Shown here piece after piece: positions 1-8,160 of a stretch of DNA of 25,858 nucleotides. Source of the stretch: Comamonadaceae bacterium (lineage in GTDB: Bacteria > Pseudomonadota > Gammaproteobacteria > Burkholderiales > Burkholderiaceae_C); assembly GCA_947374485.1 (NCBI GenBank), contig CANCCF010000045.1, positions 1 to 25,858 on the forward strand, in the 5' to 3' direction. The notes beneath the pieces are model-generated. The model searched no databases, was not told the DNA's origin, and saw only the letters and a program-made list of their open reading frames with translations. The position numbers and the translations under genes are program-made. Position 1 is the stretch's first letter. Every line of letters starts with the position of its first letter.

Positions 1-499
1 GCTGCCCGACACGGCCGTGGCCAGCTTCACCCACCAGCTCAACGACAAATGGCAATTGCTGGGCGACCTGTCCTGGACGGGTTGGAGCAGCATCTCCAAG
101 CTGGACCTGGTGCGCACCAGCGGCCCCTTGAATGGCCAGATTGCGCAAACGCTGGTGACGGATTTTCGGGACACCTGGCGCCTGGCAGTCGGGGCCAACT
201 ACCAGTACAGCGCCGACCTGAAACTGAAGATGGGCCTGGGCTTTGACCAGACGCCGGTCAAGGGTGAAGCCACACGGCTGGTGTCCTTGCCGGACAACGA
301 CCGCACCGAAATTGCGGCCGGCGCGCAGTGGACGCTGGCAGGCGGCTCGACGTTGGACCTGGGGCTGGCCTACCTGATGATTGCAGACGCCCCCATCAAC
401 AACGACCAATCTGCCGCGCCGGACTTCCGGGGCCTGGTCAAGGGCAACTACACTGGCAACGCCTGGATACTTGGCGTGCAGTACTCCGTCCCCTTCTAA
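1..499 (+). CDS. FadL/OMPP1-family outer-membrane transport protein, 3' end only
   Basis: This is the C-terminal part of a gene whose start lies outside the window; the reading frame is open from base 2. About 165 residues are visible. They show alternating beta-strand patterns (LNDKWQLLGDLSWTGWSS, then TWRLAVGANYQYSADLKLKMGLGFDQTPV) and a terminal aromatic residue (SVPF), the usual signal for outer-membrane barrel assembly. The LNDKWxLLGDxxWTGWS phrase is typical of FadL-type channels, which take up long-chain fatty acids or other hydrophobic compounds. The family assignment is good, but the substrate cannot be read from this fragment. The gene converges with the minus-strand thioredoxin gene, with 22 bases between the two stop codons. 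Confidence 0.85.
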   Translation, partial: LPDTAVASFTHQLNDKWQLLGDLSWTGWSSISKLDLVRTSGPLNGQIAQTLVTDFRDTWRLAVGANYQYSADLKLKMGLGFDQTPVKGEATRLVSLPDNDRTEIAAGAQWTLAGGSTLDLGLAYLMIADAPINNDQSAAPDFRGLVKGNYTGNAWILGVQYSVPF

Positions 500-521
500 A
501 CGGCCGCAGCGCAAGCCAGCA

Positions 522-1478
522 TCAGTTCAAAGCCATGCTGAGCTTGCGCCGGTAGGCCGCCACCATCTGCGCCTGCGGGTCCACCTCGGCCACCACCTTG
601 CCCATCAGTTCAATGCCACCGGCGCTCTTGCCAGCAGCTGCCGGGTCGGCCTTGGGTTTCGGCGGTGTGAGCAACTCCAGAATGGCCACAAAGGTCTTGC
701 GCGGCACGGCGTTGTTCCAGGTCTTGTCGCGCATCACAATCTCCAGCAACTCGTCCATGGCGGCGGTCCAGTCGCCAGCCACCATCAGCACCCGTGCCTT
801 GGCCAGGCGGGCGTCAAAGTCGCGCTTGTTGGCAGCAATCAGAACATCAAACTGCTCGGGCACCCAGGTGCCGCGCGGGTCGTCTTCCACAAAGCGGATG
901 GCGTGCAAAAACTGCTCCAGCGCCTCGAAGCGGATCTGCCGCGGAATGGCCTTGAGGGTGGGCTCCAGCGCCTGCTCGGCGTCATCGAGCAGGTTGTTCT
1001 CGATCAGCAAACGCACATAGTCGTAGCGGGCGTCGTCATTGCCGGGGTCGGCGCTCAGGGTCGAATGCAGCTTGTGCAAGGCGGCCTGCGGGTCGCCCGC
1101 TTCGAGCAGGGCCTGGGCCTCATCGATCTCTTCCTCGGCCTCCAGCAGGTCGGCGGCGGGCAGGTGTTTGTCCAGAAAGGTTTTCAATTGGCCTTCGGGC
1201 ACGGCGCCCATGAAACCGTCCACCGGCTTGCCATTCACCATCAGCACACAGGTGGGGATGCTGCGGATGCCAAAGGCCTGGCTGAGCTCCTGTTCCTGGT
1301 CGGAGTCGATCTTCACCAGCTTGAAGCGTCCGTTGTAGTCGGCCTCGACCTTCTCCAAGAGCGGGCCAATCACCTTGCAGGGCCCGCACCAGGGCGCCCA
1401 GAAGTCCACCAGAACGGGAATCTGGTGCGATGCGGCGACGACTTCGGCATCGAAGTTTTCTAGTGTGACGTTGATCAT
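522..1478 (-). CDS. cnoX: Thioredoxin-TPR co-chaperone (CnoX/YbbN family)
   Basis: The 318-residue product has an N-terminal thioredoxin domain (about residues 1-110) with an intact WCGPC active site (cysteines 31 and 34) and the cis-proline segment SIPTCVLM. A helical region made of TPR-like repeats follows (about 115-250), for example EAQALLEAGDPQAALHKL. This layout is that of CnoX/YbbN, a cytosolic chaperedoxin that holds unfolded proteins and protects cysteines during oxidative or bleach stress. E. coli CnoX lacks the CxxC pair, whereas this protein keeps it and so should be redox-active, as reported for Caulobacter CnoX. The start ATG lies 36 bases from the purE start on the other strand. 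The family is confident; the chaperone role is inferred from the architecture. Confidence 0.9.
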   Translation of the reverse strand: MINVTLENFDAEVVAASHQIPVLVDFWAPWCGPCKVIGPLLEKVEADYNGRFKLVKIDSDQEQELSQAFGIRSIPTCVLMVNGKPVDGFMGAVPEGQLKTFLDKHLPAADLLEAEEEIDEAQALLEAGDPQAALHKLHSTLSADPGNDDARYDYVRLLIENNLLDDAEQALEPTLKAIPRQIRFEALEQFLHAIRFVEDDPRGTWVPEQFDVLIAANKRDFDARLAKARVLMVAGDWTAAMDELLEIVMRDKTWNNAVPRKTFVAILELLTPPKPKADPAAAGKSAGGIELMGKVVAEVDPQAQMVAAYRRKLSMALN

Positions 1479-1514
1479 GGCGATAAGTTCTGGGTGTAAA
1501 CGTAAAATTCAAGG

Positions 1515-2018
1515 ATGAAAACCATCCAAGTAGGCGTCGTCATGGGTTCCAGCTCCGACTGGGACACCATGCAACATGCAGTGCAGATTCTCCAACAGTT
1601 TGGCATTGGCTTCGAAGCGCGCGTGGTTTCGGCCCACCGCATGCCCGACGCCATGTTTGCCTATGCCGAACAAGCTGCGGCGCGGGGCCTCAAGGCCATC
1701 ATCGCGGGCGCTGGTGGCGCGGCCCACCTGCCGGGCATGCTGGCGGCCAAGACCACCGTGCCGGTGCTGGGCGTGCCGGTGGCCAGCCGGCACCTGCAGG
1801 GCGTGGACTCGCTGCACAGCATCGTGCAAATGCCCAAGGGCATTCCGGTGGCCACCTTTGCGATTGGCAATGCCGGTGCTGCCAACGCGGCCCTGTTTGC
1901 GATTGCGCTGCTGGCCAACCACAACAGCGACCTGCGCCTGGAGCTCGAAGCCTTCCGGCGCGACCAGACGCAAACCGCCACCGATATGGTGCTGCCGGTC
2001 ACCGGCAGTGCGGCGTGA
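1515..2018 (+). CDS. purE: N5-carboxyaminoimidazole ribonucleotide mutase (class I PurE)
   Basis: PurE converts N5-CAIR to CAIR in de novo purine synthesis. The 167-residue length and motifs are typical of class I: GSSSDW near residue 11, SAHRMPD near 41, GAGGAAHLPG near 66, and ASRHLQGVDSLHSIVQMPKG, which closes the active site. The chosen ATG begins the first beta strand (MKTIQVGVVMG), and a later start at 1542 would remove that strand. The only Shine-Dalgarno-like bases (AAGG) touch the ATG with no spacer, so translation may depend on a very short or absent leader. The TGA overlaps the purK ATG by one base, which implies coupling. Confidence 0.97.
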   Translation: MKTIQVGVVMGSSSDWDTMQHAVQILQQFGIGFEARVVSAHRMPDAMFAYAEQAAARGLKAIIAGAGGAAHLPGMLAAKTTVPVLGVPVASRHLQGVDSLHSIVQMPKGIPVATFAIGNAGAANAALFAIALLANHNSDLRLELEAFRRDQTQTATDMVLPVTGSAA

Positions 2019-3214
2019 TGGCTGAGCCGATGGCTGCGCACGTGGAATTGGGCGGGGAGAAGGAAATCACGCTCGGCGTGATGGGCGGCGGCCAGCTCGG
2101 CCGCATGTTTGTGCACGCCGCCCAGCGCATGGGCTTCTTCACGGCCGTGCTGGACCCGGATGCGCACAGCCCGGCCGGGCGCGTCAGCCACCACCACATC
2201 CACACCGCCTACACCGACCCGGATGGCCTGGCGCGACTGGCGCAGGTGGCACAGGCCATCACCACCGAGTTTGAAAACGTGCCCGCACCGGCCCTGGCCG
2301 AGCTGGCCCGGAGTCGCCCGGTGGCACCGGCCGCAGCTTGCGTGGCGATTGCCCAGGACCGTGCCGCTGAAAAAGCCCATTTCGTGCGCTGTGGCGTGCC
2401 TTGCGCACCTTACGCAGTGATTGAAACCGCCGATCAGTTGGCGGTAGTTCCCGCGAACCTGCTCCCGGGCATTCTGAAAACAACCCGCATGGGCTATGAC
2501 GGCAAGGGGCAGGCGCGTGTGCGCACCCACGACGAGCTGGTGCAGGCCTGGAGTGCCATGCAGATGGTGCCCTGCGTGCTGGAAAAAATGCTGCCGCTGC
2601 AACTCGAATGCTCGGTCATCGTGGCCCGTGGTGCAGACGGCACCTGCGTCAACCTGCCGCTGCAGCGCAATTTGCACCGCGACGGCATCCTGGCCGTGAC
2701 CGAGGTGTACGCCGGCAACGTGCCCGAAGCCTTGGCCCAGCGCGCGATTGCGGCTGCCAGGTCCATCGCGCAGGGCCTGGACTATGTGGGCGTGCTGTGC
2801 GTGGAGTTCTTTGTGCTCGATGAGGCGGACCCCGCTGCACAGGGCTTAGGCGGCCTGGTGGTGAATGAAATGGCACCGCGTCCGCACAACAGCGGCCACT
2901 ACAGCATGGACGCCTGTGACCTGTCGCAGTTCGACTTGCAGGTGCGCACCCTGGCCAACTTGCCGCTGGTGCAGCCGCGCCAGCACAGCCCGGCCATCAT
3001 GCTCAATCTGCTGGGCGACCTCTGGCCCGCTGATGGCGTGCCGCCCTGGGCGCAGGTGCTGGCGCTGCCGGGCACGCACCTGCACCTGTATGGCAAGTTG
3101 AAGGCCAGCAAAGGCCGCAAGATGGGGCACCTCAACATCACCGGCAGCAGCATCGAAGCTGTGCGCAGCACCGCCCTGCACGCCGCGCAGATTCTGGGCA
3201 TCGCAGCCTTCTAG
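2018..3214 (+). CDS. purK: 5-(carboxyamino)imidazole ribonucleotide synthase (PurK)
   Basis: PurK is an ATP-grasp enzyme that makes N5-CAIR from AIR, bicarbonate and ATP, supplying PurE. The 398-residue protein shows the N-terminal preATP-grasp fold (LGVMGGGQLGRMFVHAA, about residues 18-34). It also has TTEFENVP and the ATP-grasp core (KTTRMGYDGKGQ; VNEMAPRPHNSGHYS, the metal and substrate loop). A GTG at 2015 also opens this frame. The ATG at 2018 is preferred because it directly overlaps the purE stop (TGATG). A run of His (SHHHIH) near residue 57 is unusual but lies in a variable loop. purE-purK adjacency is the standard bacterial order. Confidence 0.96.
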   Translation: MAEPMAAHVELGGEKEITLGVMGGGQLGRMFVHAAQRMGFFTAVLDPDAHSPAGRVSHHHIHTAYTDPDGLARLAQVAQAITTEFENVPAPALAELARSRPVAPAAACVAIAQDRAAEKAHFVRCGVPCAPYAVIETADQLAVVPANLLPGILKTTRMGYDGKGQARVRTHDELVQAWSAMQMVPCVLEKMLPLQLECSVIVARGADGTCVNLPLQRNLHRDGILAVTEVYAGNVPEALAQRAIAAARSIAQGLDYVGVLCVEFFVLDEADPAAQGLGGLVVNEMAPRPHNSGHYSMDACDLSQFDLQVRTLANLPLVQPRQHSPAIMLNLLGDLWPADGVPPWAQVLALPGTHLHLYGKLKASKGRKMGHLNITGSSIEAVRSTALHAAQILGIAAF

Positions 3215-3231
3215 CCTGAAAGGCAAGCGCC

Positions 3232-4305
3232 ATGATTGTGTCCGCCTATGTGTTCTCCGACGGCGTGGAGCTGGCACCTGAAGCGATGACTGCCGCCGCC
3301 AGCGCCGTGCGTGCAGGCCAGCTGATTGGCCTGCCCACCGAGACGGTGTATGGCCTGGGGGCAGATGCCGACAATGCCACCGCGGTGGCCGCCATCTTTG
3401 AGGCCAAGGGCCGCCCCAGCGACCACCCGCTGATCGTGCACGTGGCCGCCTTTGATGGCGGCATGTCGGGCGTGGCCCACTATGCCGCGCGCGTGCCGTC
3501 GTTTGCCCAGCAGCTGATGTCGGCCTTCTGGCCGGGGCCGCTCACACTGATTCTTCCGCGCCGCGACGGCGTGGGCGCAGCAGCTGCCGGTGGCCAGAAC
3601 AGCATAGGCCTGCGCTGTCCGTCGCATCCGGTGGCGCAAGGCCTGCTTTCGGCCCTGCGCCAGCCCGCCGAGGGCGAACCGGTGGTGTGGGGTGTGGCGG
3701 CACCCAGTGCGAATCGCTTTGGCCGCGTCAGCCCCACCACGGCCGCGCATGTGCAGAGCGAGTTTGCCGACCGGCCCGGCCTGTTGATCCTGGACGGCGG
3801 ACCTTGTGAGGTGGGCATCGAGTCCACCATCATCGACTGCAGCCGCGGTGCCCCGGTGCTCTTGCGCCCCGGCGCCATCACCGGCGAGCAGGTGGCAGCG
3901 GCTTGCGGCCGGGTGCTGATGTCACCGGAAGAATTTGAAGCCCAGGGCCAGGCCGCACCACGCGCCTCGGGCACGCTGGAGTCGCACTACGCGCCCAACG
4001 CCACAGTTCGGCTGATGGATGCCAAAGCCCTGCAACAGGCGCTGGACATGCTGGGCACCGATGTGGACAAGAGCCCGCAACCGGGCAAGAGCATTGCGGT
4101 CTATTCACGCGCTGCCCTGAAGACGAAGGCGCGCCAGATCGAGCTGCGCCGCATGCCCACCGATGCGGCGGTGGCGGCGCATGAGTTGTTCTCGGTGTTG
4201 CGCGAACTCGATGCCCTTCGCGTCAAGCTGATCTGGGTGGAAACACCGCCCGACACCGCCGCCTGGGACGGTGTGCGTGACCGTCTGCAACGCGCGGCTG
4301 CCTGA
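3232..4305 (+). CDS. sua5: L-threonylcarbamoyladenylate synthase, two-domain Sua5 type
   Basis: This enzyme makes threonylcarbamoyl-AMP from threonine, bicarbonate and ATP, the first step of the t6A37 modification of ANN-decoding tRNAs. The YrdC domain spans about residues 10-220, with LPTETVYGLGADA, KGRPSDHPLIVHV, AAPSANRFGRVSPT and ESTIIDC. A C-terminal Sua5 domain (about 240-355) follows the SGTLESHYAP linker. At 357 residues it is the long Sua5 form, not the roughly 190-residue TsaC. GAAAGG at 3218-3223 gives a good ribosome site eight bases before the ATG. It sits 17 bases after purK, probably in the same transcript, and converges with dacB. Confidence 0.95.
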   Translation: MIVSAYVFSDGVELAPEAMTAAASAVRAGQLIGLPTETVYGLGADADNATAVAAIFEAKGRPSDHPLIVHVAAFDGGMSGVAHYAARVPSFAQQLMSAFWPGPLTLILPRRDGVGAAAAGGQNSIGLRCPSHPVAQGLLSALRQPAEGEPVVWGVAAPSANRFGRVSPTTAAHVQSEFADRPGLLILDGGPCEVGIESTIIDCSRGAPVLLRPGAITGEQVAAACGRVLMSPEEFEAQGQAAPRASGTLESHYAPNATVRLMDAKALQQALDMLGTDVDKSPQPGKSIAVYSRAALKTKARQIELRRMPTDAAVAAHELFSVLRELDALRVKLIWVETPPDTAAWDGVRDRLQRAAA

Positions 4306-4324
4306 GCCTTGGCTTGACCGGTAT

Positions 4325-5815
4325 TTACGGCCGGGCGTCACCGTCCCGGGCCGTCCAGTCCACCAGCGCTTCCATCACCGCCCGCGCGCCTTCCGTGTTG
4401 GCATTGGCGTGGTTGATCAGCGCCACCAGCACATAGCGGCGTCCGCTTGCGCCGTCCACATAACCGGCGCGGGCCAGCACATTGCTGAGGGTGCCGGTCT
4501 TGAGATGCGCGCTGCCGAGCGCTGCGCCCTTGGCGCGCTTGAGTGTCCCGTCCACCCCGGTGATGGGCAGTGAGGCCATCAGCTCGGGCATCACGGGCGA
4601 GCGCCAGGCCACCTGCAGCAGGCGTGCCAAGCCCTGGGCGCTGATGCGCTCCTGGCGCGACAGGCCCGAGCCGTTGTCCAGCACCGGCGCATCGCTTTCG
4701 CCGATGCGCTGTTGCCACCAGCGCTGTAGCACGGCGCGCGATGCCGCAAAGCTGCCCGCGCCCACCGGCTGTGCCGCATCCGGTGCCGCCTCCGGCAGCA
4801 CCCGGCCGAGGGTGAGAAACACCTGCTGCGCCATCACGTTGTTGCTGTACTTGTTGATGTCACGGATGATTTCTGCCAAGGGTGCGGACGTGCTTTCAAA
4901 CGCCGGCTTGCTCGTCGCCAGTGCGGTGGGCAGCAGGCCGTAACGCACGCTGCCGTCGAGCTTGCCGCCCATGTCCAGCCACAGGCCCTGCACCGCGCGC
5001 AGGCTGTAGCTGCGCGGGTCGGCATAGGCCACGGGCCAGACCTTTTCGCCGCAGTTGGCGGGGTAGCTGCCCAGAAAGCGGATGCGGCTGGCATCCGAAA
5101 AATCGGCTTTGAGGGCGCCGCGGTAGTCGCCGCACTCGGCCGCAGTGTCTGCGCCTAACGGCACGCTGGCCTGCATCTGCACTCCGAAGAGCGGCGGGTC
5201 AAACTGCACCCTTGCGGTGGCGCTGGCGCGCTCCGGGCTGAAGGTCATCACCACGGCCTTGTAGTTGATGAGCAGCGCGTCCGGCGCAGCGTTATAGGGG
5301 CGCAGCGGCTCGCCATCGAAGCTGGCCGGATCGGCGGGTGGCACCTCGAAGGCACTGCGGTCGAGCACGATGTCGCCAGCAATGTGCCTGATGCCCAGGC
5401 CCTGCAGGCGGCGCAGCAGCAGCCACAGGCGCTCCAGCACCAGCTTGGGGTCGCCGTTGCCCTTGATGTAGACATTGCCCTGCAGCGTGCCGTTTTGCAC
5501 CGCACCGTCCACATACACCGGCGTCGTCCACGCATAGGCCGGGCCCAGCAGGTCGAGTGCGGCAAAGGTCGTGGCAAGCTTCATCACCGAGGCCGGGTTC
5601 ATGGGCACCTGGGCGCGGTGGGCCAGGCGCGCCGGGGTGCTGTTCTGCTCCGCATCCAGCACCAGCAGGGCCACAGCATCGCGTGGAATCTTGGCGCGGG
5701 CCAGCGCCTGCTCCAGCTCCGCTGGCAAGGCGGTCGGGCCTGCGGCCAGCGCCGCAAAGTGGGGGGCCAAGGAGGCCGCCAGCAAGACGCTGGTGCGCAA
5801 AAGGTGAAGCAGCAT
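4325..5815 (-). CDS. dacB: D-alanyl-D-alanine carboxypeptidase/endopeptidase (PBP4 type, family S13)
   Basis: This is a periplasmic penicillin-binding protein that trims or cleaves peptidoglycan stem-peptide cross-links. With the ATG at 5815 it has 496 residues and starts with a signal peptide (MLLHLLRTSVLLAASL, ending near ALAA at 22-25). The serine-enzyme motifs are complete: SVMK (Ser76, Lys79), SNN (Ser324-Asn326) and KTG (439-441). The long region between the first two motifs fits the extra domains of PBP4 enzymes. An upstream in-frame start at 5878 would put 21 non-signal residues ahead of the signal peptide and is rejected. The gene is divergent from the EamA gene, with 76 bases between the starts. 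Confidence 0.95.
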   Translation of the reverse strand: MLLHLLRTSVLLAASLAPHFAALAAGPTALPAELEQALARAKIPRDAVALLVLDAEQNSTPARLAHRAQVPMNPASVMKLATTFAALDLLGPAYAWTTPVYVDGAVQNGTLQGNVYIKGNGDPKLVLERLWLLLRRLQGLGIRHIAGDIVLDRSAFEVPPADPASFDGEPLRPYNAAPDALLINYKAVVMTFSPERASATARVQFDPPLFGVQMQASVPLGADTAAECGDYRGALKADFSDASRIRFLGSYPANCGEKVWPVAYADPRSYSLRAVQGLWLDMGGKLDGSVRYGLLPTALATSKPAFESTSAPLAEIIRDINKYSNNVMAQQVFLTLGRVLPEAAPDAAQPVGAGSFAASRAVLQRWWQQRIGESDAPVLDNGSGLSRQERISAQGLARLLQVAWRSPVMPELMASLPITGVDGTLKRAKGAALGSAHLKTGTLSNVLARAGYVDGASGRRYVLVALINHANANTEGARAVMEALVDWTARDGDARP

Positions 5816-5891
5816 GGGCGGATTATCCAGTGCGCCTTGGGGTTGGCCCTTGGACGTCTGCACGCCCGTGCCCAGCACCGATAATCAGGGC

Positions 5892-6911
5892 ATGTCACAG
5901 ATATCCAGCCCCGCCTTGCCCGCTGCCCTGCCGCGCCTCTCGCCCAGGGTCGTGGGTTTGCTGGCCGCATTGGTGACGGTGCTGATCTGGACCGCCTTCA
6001 TCGTGGTGGCGCGCGCCTCGGCCGACCCGGCGCGCTTGCCTACCCTCACGCCGCTGGACATTGTGTTTGCGCGCGTGCTGGGTGCCGGTGCCATTTTGCT
6101 GCCGCTGGGCTGGTGGCTCACGCAAAGCCAGCGTGCGCGCCAGCGCGCGGCCGGGCAACTGCCCACCGCAGGCTCGCTGTTTGGGCTGTCACCCCTGCCG
6201 CTGCGCACCACCGTGCTGACCGGTTTATTTGGTGGCCTGTTGTATGGCCTGCTGGCCTACCAGGGCTTTGTGTTTGCCCCGGCCGCCCACGCCTCGGTGC
6301 TGATGCCCGGCAGCCTGCCGCTGTGGACCGCGCTGCTGGCGGTGTGGGTGCTGGGTGAGCGCATCAGCGGCAGCCGCGCCGTGGGCCTGTTGTGCATTGT
6401 GGCGGGCGACTTGCTGGTGGGCGGCGCCAGCCTGCTGCATGCGCTGGATGGCAGTGGCGTCTGGCGCGGCGATGTGCTGTTCATTCTGGCGGCCTTCATC
6501 TGGTCGTGCTACAGCGTGCTGGTGCGCAAATACGCCCTGCAGGCCGTGCATGCCACCACCGCCATCACCGTGTTTGGCTTTCTGGTTTATGTGCCGTCCT
6601 ACCTGCTGCTGGTCTGGGCGGGTGTGTTGCCGGGCCAGGTGTTCACCGCGCCGCTGCGCGATGTGGTCTTGCAGATGCTGATGCAGGGCGTGGGCTCGGT
6701 GGTGGTCTCGGGCATCAGCTTCAACCTGATGATCCGCGCCTTTGGCCCCGTGCGTTCCACCATGCTCACAGCCGTGGTGCCGGGCTTGTCTGCCCTGTCA
6801 GCTGCCCTGTTCCTGAGCGAGCCGCTGCCCTGGAACGTACTGACCGGCCTGGCCCTGGTCACCGTGGGTATTGTGTTTGGCGTGCGCCGCGCCGGAGCCA
6901 GCAAGCCATGA
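5892..6911 (+). CDS. EamA/DMT-superfamily inner-membrane transporter
   Basis: The 339-residue protein has about ten hydrophobic segments in two EamA repeats. The first runs roughly from residue 20 to 165 (VVGLLAALVTVLIWTAFIVV onward) and the second from 185 to 335 (DVLFILAAFIWSCYSVLVRKYAL onward). Each repeat begins with the Trp-containing first helix typical of drug/metabolite exporters, and GERISGSRAVGLLCIVAGDLLV ends the first repeat. The substrate is unknown. The ATG at 5892 is chosen over an open-frame start at 5814 because the earlier one overlaps the dacB start and adds a polar, non-membrane tail. Its stop overlaps the tsaB start (ATGA), so the two are translationally coupled although no functional link is known. 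Confidence 0.92.
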   Translation: MSQISSPALPAALPRLSPRVVGLLAALVTVLIWTAFIVVARASADPARLPTLTPLDIVFARVLGAGAILLPLGWWLTQSQRARQRAAGQLPTAGSLFGLSPLPLRTTVLTGLFGGLLYGLLAYQGFVFAPAAHASVLMPGSLPLWTALLAVWVLGERISGSRAVGLLCIVAGDLLVGGASLLHALDGSGVWRGDVLFILAAFIWSCYSVLVRKYALQAVHATTAITVFGFLVYVPSYLLLVWAGVLPGQVFTAPLRDVVLQMLMQGVGSVVVSGISFNLMIRAFGPVRSTMLTAVVPGLSALSAALFLSEPLPWNVLTGLALVTVGIVFGVRRAGASKP

Positions 6912-7651
6912 AACTGCTGGCCTTTGACACCAGCACCGACGTGATGTCGATTGCCGTCTCGCGTGACGACGCAGGTGCGGCGGGGCTGTGGCAGAGCCAC
7001 GGTGCGGGTGGCGCACTGGCCTCCAAGGGTTTGATCGCCGGTGTGCTCGAACTGATGCAGCACAGCGGCCTGACGTTCAGCGAGCTCGATGCCATCTGCT
7101 TCGGCGCGGGCCCGGGCTCGTTCACCGGCCTGCGCACCGCCTGTGCCGTGGCGCAGGGCCTGGCCTTTGGCGCCGGGGTGCCGGTGCTGCCGGTGAACTC
7201 GCTGCTGGCCGTGGCCGAAGAGGCGCGTCACGCTGCCTTGGCCGACCAACACCAGGGTCGAGTCATCGCGATGCTGGATGCGCGCATGGATGAAATTTAT
7301 GCGGGCCACTACGCCTTTGACCAGGGCCTGTGGGCCGAGCTGCAGGCCTCCCATGTTTTGAAACCCGAAAGCGTGGCCTTGCCTGCTGGCGAGGGGTCGC
7401 ACGTTGCGGCGGGCAATGTGTTCAGCGTCTACGGCGAGCGCCTGGGCGGCCTGGCGGATACCGTGCCGCGCATCCATGCCCTGCCACTGGCCACCGCCCT
7501 GCTGCGGTTGGCGCCGCAGCTGCTGGCCGAGGGGCATGCCGTGCCCGCAGCACAGGCCCTGCCCACCTACGTTCGCGACAAGGTCGCCCAAACCACCGCC
7601 GAGCGCGCTGCCATCAAGGCCGCGCAGGCATTACAAGCCGCAGCGGTCTGA
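6908..7651 (+). CDS. tsaB: tRNA t6A-modification subunit TsaB
   Basis: TsaB is the non-catalytic ASKHA-fold partner of TsaD (with TsaE) in transferring threonylcarbamoyl to A37 of tRNA. The 247-residue protein has the N-terminal FDTSTDVMSIAV strand-loop and the family hallmark FGAGPGSFTGLRTACAVAQGL (about residues 61-81), then LPVNSLLAVAEEA and MLDARMDEIYAG. Sua5, which makes the donor for the same reaction, is encoded about 2.6 kb upstream. The tsaB-rimI order matches many proteobacteria. The ATGA overlap with the EamA gene fixes the start. Confidence 0.96.
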   Translation: MKLLAFDTSTDVMSIAVSRDDAGAAGLWQSHGAGGALASKGLIAGVLELMQHSGLTFSELDAICFGAGPGSFTGLRTACAVAQGLAFGAGVPVLPVNSLLAVAEEARHAALADQHQGRVIAMLDARMDEIYAGHYAFDQGLWAELQASHVLKPESVALPAGEGSHVAAGNVFSVYGERLGGLADTVPRIHALPLATALLRLAPQLLAEGHAVPAAQALPTYVRDKVAQTTAERAAIKAAQALQAAAV

Positions 7652-7665
7652 CCGCCGCCAACCCC

Positions 7666-8145
7666 ATGAGCGCCCAGTTCGACACCGACCGCAACCCGGC
7701 AGAGGCCCGCTTCGAGCCCCTGCTGGCCGACCGCCTGGATGAAGTCATGCGGGTGGAAGAGCGTGCCTATGCCTCGCCCTGGTCGCGCGCCAATTTTCTG
7801 GATGCGCTGCACAGCGGCTACCAGGCGCAGATGCTGGTGGCCGAGGGCCGTTTGCTGGGCTACTTTGTGGCCATGAAGGGCGTGGACGAGGTGCACTTGC
7901 TCAACATCACCGTGGCCCCGGAATACCAGCGCCAGGGTTGGTCGCGCATGCTGCTGCAGGCGCTGGCCCTGTGGGCGCGCGGTGACGGTGCGCAGTGGCT
8001 GTGGCTGGAAGTGCGGGTGGGCAACGCGCGCGCCATCCATGTGTACGAGGCGCACGGCTACCGGCGCGTGGGCCTGCGCAAAGGCTATTACCCGGCGGGC
8101 CCGGGACAGCGCGAAGACGCGATTGTCATGAGCCTGCGTTTGTGA
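7666..8145 (+). CDS. rimI: Ribosomal-protein-alanine N-acetyltransferase RimI-like (GNAT)
   Basis: RimI acetylates the N-terminal alanine of ribosomal protein S18. The 159-residue GNAT protein shows EERAYASPWSRANFLDAL (about 34-51), the acetyl-CoA strand and loop LLNITVAPEYQRQGWSRMLLQ (about 83-103) and the C-terminal VRVGNARAIHVYEAHGYRRVGLRKGYYP, all as in RimI. The pyrophosphate loop reads QRQGWS, with Ser in place of the usual Gly or Ala. No clear ribosome site precedes the ATG at 7666, which lies 14 bases after tsaB, so translation probably depends on tsaB. Bacterial RimI assignments rest mainly on context and similarity; acetylation of other proteins is possible. Confidence 0.88.
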   Translation: MSAQFDTDRNPAEARFEPLLADRLDEVMRVEERAYASPWSRANFLDALHSGYQAQMLVAEGRLLGYFVAMKGVDEVHLLNITVAPEYQRQGWSRMLLQALALWARGDGAQWLWLEVRVGNARAIHVYEAHGYRRVGLRKGYYPAGPGQREDAIVMSLRL

Positions 8146-8160
8146 AGGCGAGCACTCTGC

